Part shown: one piece after another, positions 41,774 to 50,906 of the stretch
How positions within the stretch are numbered: the stretch's first letter is position 1
Layout: each line of letters begins with the position of its first letter
Source of the DNA: Clostridia bacterium
GTDB taxonomy: Bacteria > Bacillota > Clostridia > TANB77 > CAG-508
Direction of reading: 5' to 3'
Assembly: GCA_017528085.1 (NCBI GenBank)
Contig: JAFXPH010000002.1
Location: forward strand, 531,898 to 595,897
Length of the DNA stretch: 64,000 nucleotides
Translations under genes and position numbers: made by a program
The notes under the pieces: generated by a model
What the model saw: only the letters and a program-made list of their open reading frames with translations
The model's database searches: none
Told to the model about the DNA's origin: nothing

Positions 41774-41833
41774 AAAAGTATATAGACGCTCCTATATACT
41801 TTTATTTATATTGATAAATCGGCATTTAGTCAA
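41774..41833 (-). promoter_or_regulatory. Promoter and 5' leader hairpin of the pilus operon
   Basis: Minus strand: TTGACT (41828-41833), 17 bp, TATAAA (41805-41810). Immediately after it lies a perfect 12-bp stem AAAAGTATATAG / CTATATACTTTT (41774-41803) with a 6-nt loop, then TTTTATTTTGG. It could end the fbp transcript, or attenuate or protect the pilus mRNA. Confidence 0.75.
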
Positions 41834-41877
41834 TATTTTTAAATAAAACTTAACTTAAATGTAATACCGCTGTAATA

Positions 41878-43839
41878 TTATCTTTCCTCTTTTAAATTTC
41901 CGTTAGAATAGGCAAATAATAATCTTTTTAAATCATCAATTTCACCTTGTAATTTATCACCTATATCTGTGTCTCTAACAGTCTTTCTATTTGCCACATT
42001 TTCTTTAAGTATTTCTTGACTTATAATATCCTTCCCTTCTGTGATTGCTTTATTTTTTGATTCAAAAGGTTCATTTGAAGCTAAAACTAAGCCGTGAGAA
42101 TTATATGTTAGTGTATAACCGGCAAGGCCTGTTGTTTTTTGATATGCTTTTGCAAAACCTCCATCTATAACAATTAATTTTCCTCCAGCTCTTACTGGAG
42201 TTTCTCCATCTTTAGCTTTTACTGGAATATGACCATTTATAATATGACCTTGTTCAATATCAACTCCAAAATCTCTTAAAATTTTTGTGCATACTTTTTC
42301 ATCATTTTGATAATCATAATAGTAATTCTTATTTTCCTTATGTGTTTCTTTATCATCTATAAAATACCTTTCGAAAGTTGCGGCTTTATCTTTTCCAAAA
42401 AGTGGTGACTTAGGTCCGCACCATAAATACCATAATAAATCTCTTGCATCCTCTACCTCTTCACTCACTTCTTTAACAGCAAAAGCTTTGTATGCAATAT
42501 TTTCTAAATGGTCTAAAAGTGCTTTTCCCTTAGCTTTCTTTCCCATTATTTCTAATTCTTCTAGCTCTCCATTTTTATCAAGTGGTATGCATCCATGATA
42601 CAAAATATTATTATTGTATATTTGGTACATATGTCCTTTTGAATATAAGAATGAAATATGTTTATATAGTTTCTCACTATTAACAAATGATCTTTGAAGT
42701 CTATCCATTATTTCTTGTTCTTTATCAGTTAATTTGTATGGATCATCTTTATCAATAGTAGGAAAGTTTGTATCATTTAATTTGTAAGCTTTCTTTCCTA
42801 CGTAAACATAGCCTTTCTTTAAATTCATCTTATCTAATAATAATCTATCTTCCATTTTATATTCTGGATGTTTCTTTATTAATTGCCCTTCTACTTTAAA
42901 TTGTATAACTGCCATAGCTTTTTGTATTTTTGATAAAACAACTTTATCAGTATTTGTGTATCTATTAATCTCAGAGTTTCTTGGAAGGAAAGCATTACAT
43001 GGATCATTTTTATATGTTTCGATTGCAAATAGAGATAGTGGCCTTATATTAATTCCATATCCCTCTTCTAGAGTTGCTAAATTATCATATCTACTACAAA
43101 TTCTAACTACATTTGCTATGCAAGCTAGGTTTCCACATTGTGCACCCATCCAAACTATGTCATGATTTCCCCATTGTATGTCCAAACTGTGGAATTCCAT
43201 AAGCTTATCCATTATTATTGGACCTCCTGGTCCCCTATCATAAATATCTCCAATTATATGAAGATGATCTATTGCCATTCTCTTTATTAAAGCGCTCATT
43301 GCAATAATAAAAGCATCGGCTCTACCAAGTTCAATTATACTATCAATAATCTGACTATAGTATCTATCTTTGTTATAATCTTCTCCTTGTGAATGTAATA
43401 ATTCATCAATAATGTAATCAAACCCTTCGGGCATTGCTTTTCTAACTTTTGATCTAGTATATTTTGAACTTACAGATCTTGTTACTTCAATTAATCTATA
43501 TAGTATGATTCTATACCAATCATTCATATTTTCTGTTTCTTTTTTTATAAGCTCTAGTTTTTCTTCTGGGTAATATATTAAAGTTGCCAAACTTTTTCTT
43601 TCACATTCAGTAATTGTGTTCCCGTATAATGATTCAATTTTACTTTTAATTATTCCTGAACCATTATTTAAAATATGTAAAAAAGCTTCATATTCTCCAT
43701 GTAAATCACTCATAAAAAGTTCTGTTCCTTTAGGCAAATTAAGTATTGCCTGAAGATTAATTATTTCTGTTGTAACCTCTTTAATATTTCTATATTTTTT
43801 ACTTAAAAGTTCCAAAAATTTTGTATCAGAATTGTTCAT
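41878..43839 (-). CDS. fbp: Fructose-1,6-bisphosphatase, class III
   Basis: 653 aa, the usual length of the Bacillota class III enzyme (B. subtilis Fbp), which catalyses the gluconeogenic hydrolysis of fructose-1,6-bisphosphate. The calcineurin-like metal motifs are SDLHGEYEAF (about 43-52), GDIYDRGPGGP (about 196-206), WGNHDIVWMGA and the late NGHIPVKAKDGETPVRAGGKLIVIDGG. GGGGG precedes the ATG at 43839. It stands alone upstream of the pilus operon. Confidence 0.95.
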   Translation of the reverse strand: MNNSDTKFLELLSKKYRNIKEVTTEIINLQAILNLPKGTELFMSDLHGEYEAFLHILNNGSGIIKSKIESLYGNTITECERKSLATLIYYPEEKLELIKKETENMNDWYRIILYRLIEVTRSVSSKYTRSKVRKAMPEGFDYIIDELLHSQGEDYNKDRYYSQIIDSIIELGRADAFIIAMSALIKRMAIDHLHIIGDIYDRGPGGPIIMDKLMEFHSLDIQWGNHDIVWMGAQCGNLACIANVVRICSRYDNLATLEEGYGINIRPLSLFAIETYKNDPCNAFLPRNSEINRYTNTDKVVLSKIQKAMAVIQFKVEGQLIKKHPEYKMEDRLLLDKMNLKKGYVYVGKKAYKLNDTNFPTIDKDDPYKLTDKEQEIMDRLQRSFVNSEKLYKHISFLYSKGHMYQIYNNNILYHGCIPLDKNGELEELEIMGKKAKGKALLDHLENIAYKAFAVKEVSEEVEDARDLLWYLWCGPKSPLFGKDKAATFERYFIDDKETHKENKNYYYDYQNDEKVCTKILRDFGVDIEQGHIINGHIPVKAKDGETPVRAGGKLIVIDGGFAKAYQKTTGLAGYTLTYNSHGLVLASNEPFESKNKAITEGKDIISQEILKENVANRKTVRDTDIGDKLQGEIDDLKRLLFAYSNGNLKEER

Positions 43840-43951
43840 AAATCCCCCTTAAATATCATGAAGTAATTCTATAGATTTATTATGAATAAATTATGAAAAA
43901 ATCATGTAATTTTAGGGAATTTTTAAGGATTTTATTTCAAGTCTATTACCT

Positions 43952-44019
43952 TCAAACCCCTTACGGATACGGAGTTTTAAATTTTTCAAAAAAAGTTTTT
44001 AGTGTTTTCAAGGGTTTGA
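43952..44019. repeat. Distant inverted repeat in fbp/DUF45 divergent region
   Basis: TCAAACCC (43952-43959) and GGGTTTGA (44012-44019) pair across 52 nt; an ACGGATACGGA direct repeat lies inside. It may fold in the fbp leader. No known riboswitch is recognised. Confidence 0.4.
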
Positions 44020-44050
44020 TAAAAAGCGAACAAATTTTCTCAAAAAGTTA

Positions 44051-44079
44051 TTGACAAACATTCGTTCTTTTATTAAAAT
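44051..44079 (+). promoter_or_regulatory. Promoter of the DUF45 gene with LexA-like box
   Basis: TTGACA (44051-44056), 17 bp, TAAAAT (44074-44079). CAAACATTCGTTCT (44055-44068) overlaps the spacer and matches the Gram-positive LexA box CGAACRNRYGTTYC at 11 of 14 positions. Confidence 0.6.
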
Positions 44080-44119
44080 TAAATCAAACAAAAGTTCTTA
44101 TAATTTTAGGAGGTAAAAA

Positions 44120-44818
44120 ATGAGAGTAGATAAGTTAAATAATGTAATAACATATACAGTTTATAAGACAAACACATCAAGTGTTCTTCTATCAATTGAA
44201 AATAACGAAGTAATCATTAAGGCCCCTAGTAATTATACAAACGAAGATATTGAAAAAATCTTACTTAGTAAAAGAGATTGGATAATTGAAAAATTAACTG
44301 GTACAAAAGAACAATCATACAAAGGAACTGTTCCATATAAACCAGATAATACAGATATTTTTGGAAAGAATTATAGAATTGATTTAGAATATGCAAACAT
44401 CTCATCACCAAAACTTACAGTAAATGATTCTAACATATTCATTCTTCTTCCTTTAGAATATAGACATACAAACAATTCTAACTTACTTAAAACAATGCTT
44501 ATCAAAATGCAAACAAAAATAATCGAATCAGAATTAGATTATATCTTTGAAGAAGCTAGAATTACTTTAGGAATTGCTCCTGAAGATATTATTGTTAAGA
44601 AGCTAAATGGTAGGGTTACTTATGTTACAGATGATAAGAAAATTATTATTGATCCTTCAATAGTTAGCTATGAAAAGACTATTATAGAATTCATCATTTT
44701 CCACACATTCTGTCATCTACTTTATAAAACACATTCAATTAAATTCAATAAAATCATGAAAGATTGTTTCGATAATTTAGATGAACTTTTACTAAAAACA
44801 AAGAACCTTAATTTCTAA
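44120..44818 (+). CDS. DUF45 (YgjP-like) metallopeptidase homologue with altered catalytic site
   Basis: 232 aa. The N-terminal half (VLLSIENNEVIIKAPSNYTNEDIEKIL, then KRDWIIEKL) and the C-terminal layout follow YgjP/DUF45 zinc peptidases. The family motif HExxH is HTFCH here (His195, Thr196, His199), with the third His at 205 in KTHSIKFN. The zinc ligands stay, but the general-base Glu is replaced by Thr, so ordinary peptidase activity is doubtful. AGGAGG precedes the ATG. It is plus-strand and monocistronic, with its own promoter. Confidence 0.82.
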   Translation: MRVDKLNNVITYTVYKTNTSSVLLSIENNEVIIKAPSNYTNEDIEKILLSKRDWIIEKLTGTKEQSYKGTVPYKPDNTDIFGKNYRIDLEYANISSPKLTVNDSNIFILLPLEYRHTNNSNLLKTMLIKMQTKIIESELDYIFEEARITLGIAPEDIIVKKLNGRVTYVTDDKKIIIDPSIVSYEKTIIEFIIFHTFCHLLYKTHSIKFNKIMKDCFDNLDELLLKTKNLNF

Positions 44819-44830
44819 ATAATACAACAA

Positions 44831-44865
44831 AAATCCACATTTGGTCAGCCAAATGTGGATTTTTT
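44831..44865. terminator. Bidirectional terminator between DUF45 gene and leuS
   Basis: Fourteen-pair stem AAATCCACATTTGG / CCAAATGTGGATTT with a TCAG loop (44831-44862), with A and T tracts on either side, serving both convergent genes. Confidence 0.9.
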
Positions 44866-44870
44866 ATTTT

Positions 44871-47378
44871 CTATTTTACTACTATATTAAAGATTTTTCC
44901 TTTAACATATATTTCTTTAACTACTGTCTTTCCTTCTAAGTAATTTATAATTGTTTCATCATTATGAACAAGTTCTTTAACTACATCCTCTTCTGCATCC
45001 TTAGGTGCCATAACCTTTGATTTTAATCTTCCATTTACTTGAATTGGAATAACAACTTCATCATCGATTACTTTAGCTGGATCAAATGTTGGCCAAGGTG
45101 TTTCATTAATAGTTTTATCTGATCCTAATTTACTAAATATTTCTTCTGTCATATGAGGTGCAAATGGATTTAATAATTGTAAGAATACTTTGTATTCTGC
45201 TTTATTAATCTTTTTATCTTTATAGAACTCATTTACCATAGTCATAAATACAGCAACTGAAGTATTGAACTTCATCTCCTCTATATCAGATGATACTTTC
45301 TTGATAGCTTTGTTCATCATTATTTCATGCTCTTTTGTAAATGTGTCTCCTTCTTCTACAAATTCTTGCATGTTCCATACTCTATCTAAGAATTTACCAC
45401 ATCCACGAATTGATTCCATAGACCATGGTGCTGTTTGATCAAATGGTCCCATAAACATTTCATATACTCTGAAAGTATCTGCACCAAATTCTTGAACTAT
45501 GTCATCAGGATTAATAACATTTCCTTTTGACTTAGACATCTTCTCACCATTTGTTCCTAAGATCATTCCATGAGAAGTTCTCTTTTTATATGGTTCTTTA
45601 GTTGGAACTACACCAATATCATATAAGAATTTGTGCCAGAATCTTGAATATAATAAGTGAAGTGTTGTATGTTCCATACCACCATTATACCAATCAACTG
45701 GTGACCAGTATTCTAATGCTTCTTTAGAAGCTAATGCTTTATCATTATGTGGATCCATGTATCTTAAGAAATACCAGCTAGATCCTGCCCATTGAGGCAT
45801 TGTATCAGTTTCTCTTCTTGCGTCTTTACCACAAACAGGACATTTTGTTTTAATCCATTCTGTTTGTTTTGAAAGTGGAGATTCTCCGTTTTCACCTGGT
45901 TCATAGTCTTCTATATCTGGTAATTTAAGTGGTAATTCTTCTTCTGAAATTGGGTTCCAACCACAATCTTCACAATATACCATTGGAATTGGTTCGCCCC
46001 AATATCTTTGACGAGAGAATACCCAATCTCTTAATTTATAATTAACTGTTTTCTTTCCTAAACCATTTTTCTCAATATATTCTGTAGCTTTAACTATAGC
46101 TTCACTAGATGGTAATCCATTTAAGAAGTCAGAGTTAATAGCTATACCATTTTCTATATCAGTAAATGCTTCTGTTAAACCATAATCTTTAAAGTGTTCA
46201 TCTTCTTTTGAAATTTTACTAAAGTCGTTTGCAAAATTATAATCAAATTCAGCTTCAACTTCTTTTAGTAAGTCAGAATCTTTTGGAATAATTACAGGTT
46301 TAATTGGTAAATTAAATTTCTTAGCGAATTCAAAGTCTCTAGTATCATGAGCAGGAACAGCCATAATAGCACCTGTTCCATAAGTAATTAATACATAATC
46401 AGAAATCCAAATTGGAATTTCTTCATTAGTTAATGGATTAATTGCTTTAATACCTTTAATTTCTACACCTGTTTTTTCTTTATTTAATTCTGATCTTTCA
46501 AAGTCTGATTTTAAAGCAGCTTTTTCTTTATATTCTTTAACTTCTTCTAAATTAGTTATTTTGTCTTCATATTTTTTAATAAATTCATGTTCTGGTGCAA
46601 CAACCATATATGTTGCTCCAAATATTGTATCTGGTCTAGTTGTATAAACTAGAAGTGAATCATCAGTTCCTGAAATTTTGAAATTAACTTCAGCACCTTC
46701 TGATCTACCTATCCAGTTCTTTTGTTGAATCTTAATTTTCTCTAAGAAATCAACATCATCTAAATCATCAATTAATCTTTGAGCGTATTCTGTTATTTTT
46801 AGCATCCATTGTGATTTTTCTTTTTGAACAACTGGACTACCACATCTTTCACAAACACCATTAACAACTTCTTCATTTGCAAGACCTACCTTACATCCTG
46901 TACAGAAGTTGATTGGCATTGTAGCTTTATATGCTAAGCCTTTTTTATATAATTGAATGAATATCCATTGTGTCCATTTATAATAGCTAGGATCTGTTGT
47001 ATTGATTTCTCTTGACCAATCGAATGAAAATCCTAAAGATTTTAATTGCTCTCTAAAGTGATTAATGTTCTTCTCTGTTGTTATTTTAGGATGAACATGA
47101 TTTTTCATAGCATAGTTTTCAGCTGGGAGTCCGAAAGCATCAAAGCCGATTGGATATAAAACATTATATCCTTCCATTCTCTTTTTTCTAGCGATAATGT
47201 CTAAAGCAGTATAACTTCTTGGATGTCCTACATGTAATCCTTGTCCTGAAGGATATGGGAACTCAATTAGTCCAAACCACTTCTTCTTATTTTTGAAATC
47301 TTGACTGGCATTAAATGTACCTTCTTCGTACCATTTTTTTTGCCATTTCTCTTCTACCTTTTTAAAATTGTAACTCAT
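44871..47378 (-). CDS. leuS: Leucyl-tRNA synthetase
   Basis: 835 aa class I synthetase for leucine. HIGH-type motif [16 protein letters not shown] (about 42-57), zinc-binding CTGCKVG...CERCG (about 160-183), the CP1 editing domain with [16 protein letters not shown] (about 243-258), a second Cys set (CEDCGW...CPVCGK) and KMSKSKGN (about 612-619). GGGAG precedes the ATG at 47378. The leader has no T-box, only a short hairpin. Confidence 0.97.
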   Translation of the reverse strand: MSYNFKKVEEKWQKKWYEEGTFNASQDFKNKKKWFGLIEFPYPSGQGLHVGHPRSYTALDIIARKKRMEGYNVLYPIGFDAFGLPAENYAMKNHVHPKITTEKNINHFREQLKSLGFSFDWSREINTTDPSYYKWTQWIFIQLYKKGLAYKATMPINFCTGCKVGLANEEVVNGVCERCGSPVVQKEKSQWMLKITEYAQRLIDDLDDVDFLEKIKIQQKNWIGRSEGAEVNFKISGTDDSLLVYTTRPDTIFGATYMVVAPEHEFIKKYEDKITNLEEVKEYKEKAALKSDFERSELNKEKTGVEIKGIKAINPLTNEEIPIWISDYVLITYGTGAIMAVPAHDTRDFEFAKKFNLPIKPVIIPKDSDLLKEVEAEFDYNFANDFSKISKEDEHFKDYGLTEAFTDIENGIAINSDFLNGLPSSEAIVKATEYIEKNGLGKKTVNYKLRDWVFSRQRYWGEPIPMVYCEDCGWNPISEEELPLKLPDIEDYEPGENGESPLSKQTEWIKTKCPVCGKDARRETDTMPQWAGSSWYFLRYMDPHNDKALASKEALEYWSPVDWYNGGMEHTTLHLLYSRFWHKFLYDIGVVPTKEPYKKRTSHGMILGTNGEKMSKSKGNVINPDDIVQEFGADTFRVYEMFMGPFDQTAPWSMESIRGCGKFLDRVWNMQEFVEEGDTFTKEHEIMMNKAIKKVSSDIEEMKFNTSVAVFMTMVNEFYKDKKINKAEYKVFLQLLNPFAPHMTEEIFSKLGSDKTINETPWPTFDPAKVIDDEVVIPIQVNGRLKSKVMAPKDAEEDVVKELVHNDETIINYLEGKTVVKEIYVKGKIFNIVVK

Positions 47379-47408
47379 AGTCTTTCTCTCCCTTTTTTAA
47401 ACTATTGC

Positions 47409-47464
47409 ATTGCGTCTTCGCAATTAATGATATAAATTATATATCTTTTCATCTTATTTTTCAA
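47409..47464 (-). promoter_or_regulatory. leuS promoter and leader hairpin
   Basis: Minus strand: TTGAAA (47459-47464), 17 bp, TATAAT (47436-47441), followed by a hairpin ATTGCG-AAGA-CGCAAT (47409-47424) near the start of the transcript. Confidence 0.78.
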
Positions 47465-47493
47465 GGATTTCTTTAGTATTTCAGTATTTTTAG

Positions 47494-47523
47494 GCATAAA
47501 AAAAAGAATATGAAAACATATTC
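47494..47523 (-). terminator. Terminator of infC-rpmI-rplT
   Basis: Stem GAATATG / CATATTC with an AAAA loop (47506-47523 with flanks), followed on the minus strand by a run of T. Confidence 0.8.
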
Positions 47524-47546
47524 TCTTTTTTATCTATTTTTTTGAA

Positions 47547-47897
47547 CTAAGCTTTTTTAGCGATTTCAGCTATCTCTGTAAATGCTTTTGGATCAGATAC
47601 AGCGATTTCTGCTAGCATTTTTCTATTGATTGTTACATTAGCTTTCTTTAATCCTGAGATTAATTTACTATATGTTAATCCATTTAATCTAGCTGCTGCA
47701 TTAATTCTTGCAATCCATAATTTTCTAAAGTTAGATTTTCTATCTTTTCTTCCTACATATGCATACATTCCTGATTTCATAACTGCTTGTTTAGCCATTC
47801 TGAATCTGTAATGTTTTGCTCCAAAATATCCTTTTGCTTGTTTTAAAACTTTTTTATGTCTTGCTCTTGTTGTTCTTGCTGTTTTTACTCTTGCCAT
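47547..47897 (-). CDS. rplT: 50S ribosomal protein L20
   Basis: 116 aa. [33 protein letters not shown] is the L20 N-terminal extension (here split at ARHKK / [10 protein letters not shown]), needed early in 50S assembly. L20 commonly represses its own operon by binding the leader RNA. AAGGAG precedes the ATG. Third gene of infC-rpmI-rplT. Confidence 0.97.
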   Translation of the reverse strand: MARVKTARTTRARHKKVLKQAKGYFGAKHYRFRMAKQAVMKSGMYAYVGRKDRKSNFRKLWIARINAAARLNGLTYSKLISGLKKANVTINRKMLAEIAVSDPKAFTEIAEIAKKA

Positions 47898-47930
47898 TTA
47901 TATCAACTCCTTTACTCTCTAAATTAATAA

Positions 47931-48134
47931 TTAATTACCATATGGTAATAATCTCTTGATTCCTGCTTCAACTGTTTTATCAGCATAAGCATTTTGAATC
48001 TTTCCTGATTTTTTTTGTCTTGTTGTTTTTGTAGCTAAACGATGTCTTCTATTAGCTTTTGTTCTTTTTACTTTTCCTGTAGCTGTCATAGAATATCTTT
48101 TCTTTGCAGCTTTATTTGTTTTTAATTTTGGCAT
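47931..48134 (-). CDS. rpmI: 50S ribosomal protein L35
   Basis: 67 aa, very basic, starting MPKLKTNKAAKKRYSMTATG, the conserved L35 opening. It sits between infC and rplT as in most bacteria. The ribosome binding site is GAAAGGGG. Confidence 0.97.
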   Translation of the reverse strand: MPKLKTNKAAKKRYSMTATGKVKRTKANRRHRLATKTTRQKKSGKIQNAYADKTVEAGIKRLLPYGN

Positions 48135-48157
48135 AATCTAAAAACCCCTTTCATTTA

Positions 48158-48667
48158 TTATATTTTTTTTGATAGCATAATATACATGTTTTTACCTTCT
48201 AAGAATGGTTTTTTATCAACTGTTGCTACTTCAGCTAATTCATCGATAAATTTTTGTAATACTGCTTCACCAATGTGAGTATTATTCATTTCTCTACCTC
48301 TGAATCTTACAGTGATTTTAACCTTGTTGCCTGCTTCAATAAATCCTCTTGCATTTTTGCATTTGAAATTAAAATCATGGTCTCCAATATTAGGTGTAAC
48401 CCTGATTTCTTTGATTTCTACAGTTTTTTGATTTTTTCTAGATTCTTTTTCTTTCTTAGCTTGCTCGAATTTGTATTTACCATAGTTCATTAACTTACAA
48501 ACTACTGGTTTAGTATTTGGAGCAACCAAAACTAAATCTAATCCTCTTTCTGCCGCAAGATCTAATGCTTCATCAATGGCCATAACTCCTAGTTTTTCGC
48601 CATCGTCAGCAATTACTTGAACTTCTTTTTCTCTAATTTGTTCATTTATTGGCAATTCTTGTTTGAT
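48158..48667 (-). CDS. infC: Translation initiation factor IF-3, probable AUC start
   Basis: 169 aa. IF-3 binds the 30S subunit and rejects wrong start codons. The N-domain PINEQIREKEVQVI, the basic linker (KFEQAKKEKESRKNQKTVEIKEIR) and the C-domain (VRFRGREMNNTHIGEAVL) are all clear. No ATG or GTG opens the frame. An in-frame TTG at 48655 lies 19 nt after the ribosome binding site GGGGGTG (48675-48681), whereas ATC at 48667 lies 7 nt after it and adds the residues typical before PINEQ. infC often uses AUU, AUC or AUA, letting IF-3 repress its own translation, so I choose ATC. Confidence 0.9.
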   Translation of the reverse strand: MKQELPINEQIREKEVQVIADDGEKLGVMAIDEALDLAAERGLDLVLVAPNTKPVVCKLMNYGKYKFEQAKKEKESRKNQKTVEIKEIRVTPNIGDHDFNFKCKNARGFIEAGNKVKITVRFRGREMNNTHIGEAVLQKFIDELAEVATVDKKPFLEGKNMYIMLSKKI

Positions 48668-48684
48668 AGTAAAACACCCCCAAA

Positions 48685-48829
48685 ATAAAAAAAATTTGAC
48701 TTATTTTAAAAAGCCAAATCCACAAATAATCATTATTAAAATTAATATAATTATGTTTTCTAACCCTATACTTACAATATTGAAAATAAGGTGAGCTGTG
48801 GAGCTTCTTTTTAAAACATAATTAGTATA
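48685..48829 (-). ncRNA. L20-type attenuator leader of infC-rpmI-rplT
   Basis: The transcript from the promoter at 48824-48852 holds a long-range perfect 11-bp stem AATTATGTTTT / AAAACATAATT and, right before infC, a terminator hairpin ATTTGGCTT / AAGTCAAAT (48694-48719) followed by eight T. This arrangement is that of L20-controlled leaders in Bacillota, where excess L20 favours termination. The Rfam model was not run. Confidence 0.72.
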
Positions 48830-48852
48830 AATCGTTTTATCTCTTTTGTCAA
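48824..48852 (-). promoter_or_regulatory. infC operon promoter
   Basis: Minus strand: TTGACA (48847-48852), 17 bp, TATACT (48824-48829). Confidence 0.85.
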
Positions 48853-48858
48853 GCATTT

Positions 48859-49251
48859 TTATTCATTTTTCCCTAATTTTTCCATAGCTGTGCTAAATAA
48901 CACCATAATAATTGCATAAATTGCAATGGCATATCCAATTGCATTTAGGAAAAGTGCTTTATTCATAGTGATTACACCATTATAGAATGTGTAGTCTCTA
49001 TATAAAGATATTAAACATCCAATAATGATTCCAATAATAGCTACAATAATATGAGCTTTCTTCCTCTTTTCAAAAACTACTACTTTATAAAGTGTTATTT
49101 CTATTAGTTCATATACTATAATTTGAATAATTATATGAAGATTATACTTTTCGTATCCAACAAAACATAGTACAGCTGCTATAATTGCTAAAACTGTGCT
49201 TAGCAAGATTTTAGGTAATTCTTTTTTATCAAACAATTTTTCAAAATCCAT
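48859..49251 (-). CDS. Four-to-five-span membrane protein, unknown
   Basis: 130 aa, hydrophobic, unrecognised. Spans at about 14-30, 35-52, 65-84 and 98-120 with a short charged N-terminus (MDFEKLFDKKELPK). It starts one base after the coaD stop and so is translated from the coaD transcript. No motif suggests a substrate. Confidence 0.68.
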   Translation of the reverse strand: MDFEKLFDKKELPKILLSTVLAIIAAVLCFVGYEKYNLHIIIQIIVYELIEITLYKVVVFEKRKKAHIIVAIIGIIIGCLISLYRDYTFYNGVITMNKALFLNAIGYAIAIYAIIMVLFSTAMEKLGKNE

Positions 49252-49252
49252 A

Positions 49253-49735
49253 TTACATACCTACTGGACGATCTTTTATTAGTTCATATATCTCTTGAGG
49301 AACATATCCTGAAATATCTCTTCCATTTTGTAGTAATTGAACTACAAAACTTGAGCTAATATATCCTAAATTACCAGCTCTTATATAAATAGTATCTAAT
49401 CCTGATATTTCTTCATTAATTAAAGCCAAGTTTTCTTCATAGTCATAGTCCATACCATTTCTTATTCCTCTTATTATTAGTTCTGCCCCATTATCTCTTG
49501 CAGCATCTACAGTAAGATTATTATATGTAACTACTTCAACATTAGTTAAGCCTTCTCTTTCTAAAACTCTTTTAATTGCTTCTTTCATTTCTTCATGATT
49601 ATATCTTACTTTTTTGTCCTCATTTAAACCTATTCCAATTACTACTTTATCAAATAGTAAGCTAGATCTTTTTACAACTCTTAAATGTCCATTTGTGAAT
49701 GGATCAAAACTACCTGGATAGAAACCAATTTTCAT
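49253..49735 (-). CDS. coaD: Phosphopantetheine adenylyltransferase CoaD
   Basis: 160 aa. It converts 4'-phosphopantetheine and ATP to dephospho-CoA. The nucleotidyltransferase motif is YPGSFDPFTNGHL (about 6-18), then RGIRNGMDYDYE (about 89-100) and YISSSFVVQL (about 125-134; ISSS(F) replaces the usual ISSTLVRE but keeps the serine turn). AAGGAG lies before the ATG. In many Bacillota coaD follows rsmD; here it is alone with a membrane gene. Confidence 0.95.
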   Translation of the reverse strand: MKIGFYPGSFDPFTNGHLRVVKRSSLLFDKVVIGIGLNEDKKVRYNHEEMKEAIKRVLEREGLTNVEVVTYNNLTVDAARDNGAELIIRGIRNGMDYDYEENLALINEEISGLDTIYIRAGNLGYISSSFVVQLLQNGRDISGYVPQEIYELIKDRPVGM

Positions 49736-49837
49736 ATTAATTATTCTCCTTTTTATTAAAATTTAAATCCAAACACATTATATCATATCAAAAACTTTTT
49801 TAATATATGAAAAAAGCTTAAAATTTCTATTTTTCCC

Positions 49838-49866
49838 TTGACTTTTAGCTCTTTTTATATTAAAAT
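49838..49866 (+). promoter_or_regulatory. rplM-rpsI promoter
   Basis: TTGACT (49838-49843), 17 bp, TAAAAT (49861-49866). Confidence 0.78.
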
Positions 49867-49900
49867 AATTAAGCATTTGAGTAAAAATCTTAAAGTTTAA

Positions 49901-49924
49901 TGTTACTTCTCCCCGGTAGTAACA
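49901..49924 (+). ncRNA. L13-type leader hairpin candidate upstream of rplM
   Basis: Hairpin TGTTACT / AGTAACA with a C-rich loop TCTCCCCGGT, in the 110-nt leader of rplM. Bacillota often have an L13 leader here. The match to that family is by position and hairpin only. Confidence 0.5.
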
Positions 49925-49981
49925 GTGATTTTTAAGAGTTTTTACTATATAACGAAAATTATAATGGAGGGGTTAAATACC

Positions 49982-50419
49982 ATGAATAATAGAACATATA
50001 GTCCTAAAGCTTCTGAAATTGAAAGAAAATGGTATATAATTGACGCAACTGACAAATCATTAGGTAGAGTTGCAACAGAAGCAGCAAGATTATTAAAAGG
50101 AAAACACAAACCAACATATACAACACATATGGATGTTGGAGATAATGTAATTATAGTAAATTGTAAAGACGCTGTTTTAACAGGTCATAAATTAGAACAA
50201 AAAGTTTATAGACATCATTCAGGATACATCGGTGGAATGAAAGAAGTAGTTGCAAAAGATATGATGAGCAACACTCCTGAAAAAGCTATGTTCCTAGCAA
50301 TTAAAGGAATGCTTCCTCACAACAAATTAGGAAGACAAATGATCAAAAAATTAAGAGTTTATGCAGGTAGCGAACATGAACAAGCTGCTCAAAAACCAGA
50401 AGTTTGGGAGGTAAAATAA
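49982..50419 (+). CDS. rplM: 50S ribosomal protein L13
   Basis: 145 aa from the ATG at 49982 ([20 protein letters not shown]), chosen because GGAGGGG lies ten bases upstream. Conserved L13 motifs: [40 protein letters not shown] and [11 protein letters not shown]. It is followed by rpsI at one base, the universal pair. Confidence 0.97.
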   Translation: MNNRTYSPKASEIERKWYIIDATDKSLGRVATEAARLLKGKHKPTYTTHMDVGDNVIIVNCKDAVLTGHKLEQKVYRHHSGYIGGMKEVVAKDMMSNTPEKAMFLAIKGMLPHNKLGRQMIKKLRVYAGSEHEQAAQKPEVWEVK

Positions 50420-50420
50420 G

Positions 50421-50825
50421 ATGGCAAAAAAATCTGAAAATATCGTATTCCAAGGAACAGGTAGAAGAAAAGAATCTATCGCTAGAGTTAGATTAGTAGC
50501 TGGTAAAGGTGAATTTACAGTGAATGGTGTATCACTTGATGAACATTTCAAATCAGAAATATTAAAAGTTGTTATAAATCAACCATTTGCAGTTACAAAC
50601 ACTGTTGGAAAATATGATGTAATTGTTAAAGTTACAGGTGGTGGATTATCAGGACAAGCTGGTGCTGTAAGACACGGTATCGCAAGAGCTTTATTAAAAG
50701 TTAACGAAGAATATAGACCAGAACTTAAAGCTGCTGGATTATTAACAAGAGATCCAAGAATGAAAGAAAGAAAGAAATATGGTCTTAAAAAAGCTAGAAA
50801 AGCACCACAATTCTCAAAGAGATAA
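50421..50825 (+). CDS. rpsI: 30S ribosomal protein S9
   Basis: 134 aa. Opening [17 protein letters not shown], middle [20 protein letters not shown] and the C-terminal [17 protein letters not shown] that reaches the decoding centre are all canonical. It is in an operon with rplM and ends at a strong terminator. Confidence 0.97.
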   Translation: MAKKSENIVFQGTGRRKESIARVRLVAGKGEFTVNGVSLDEHFKSEILKVVINQPFAVTNTVGKYDVIVKVTGGGLSGQAGAVRHGIARALLKVNEEYRPELKAAGLLTRDPRMKERKKYGLKKARKAPQFSKR

Positions 50826-50835
50826 TTATTTATAT

Positions 50836-50863
50836 GCACTGTACGAAAGTACAGTGCTTTTTT
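50836..50863 (+). terminator. rplM-rpsI terminator
   Basis: Perfect nine-pair stem GCACTGTAC / GTACAGTGC with a GAAA tetraloop, followed by seven T. Confidence 0.93.
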
Positions 50864-50871
50864 TATGCATA

Positions 50872-50900
50872 AAAAAGAGAAGGTCTTCCCTTCTCTTTTT
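50872..50900 (-). terminator. Terminator of the 311-aa anchored protein gene
   Basis: Stem AAAGAGAAGG / CCTTCTCTTT with a short loop, followed by T on the minus strand. Confidence 0.75.
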
Positions 50901-50906
50901 AATTTT

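Noticed and set aside
47379-47470. T-box upstream of leuS
   Set aside because: The leader is short, with one small hairpin and no T-box sequence.
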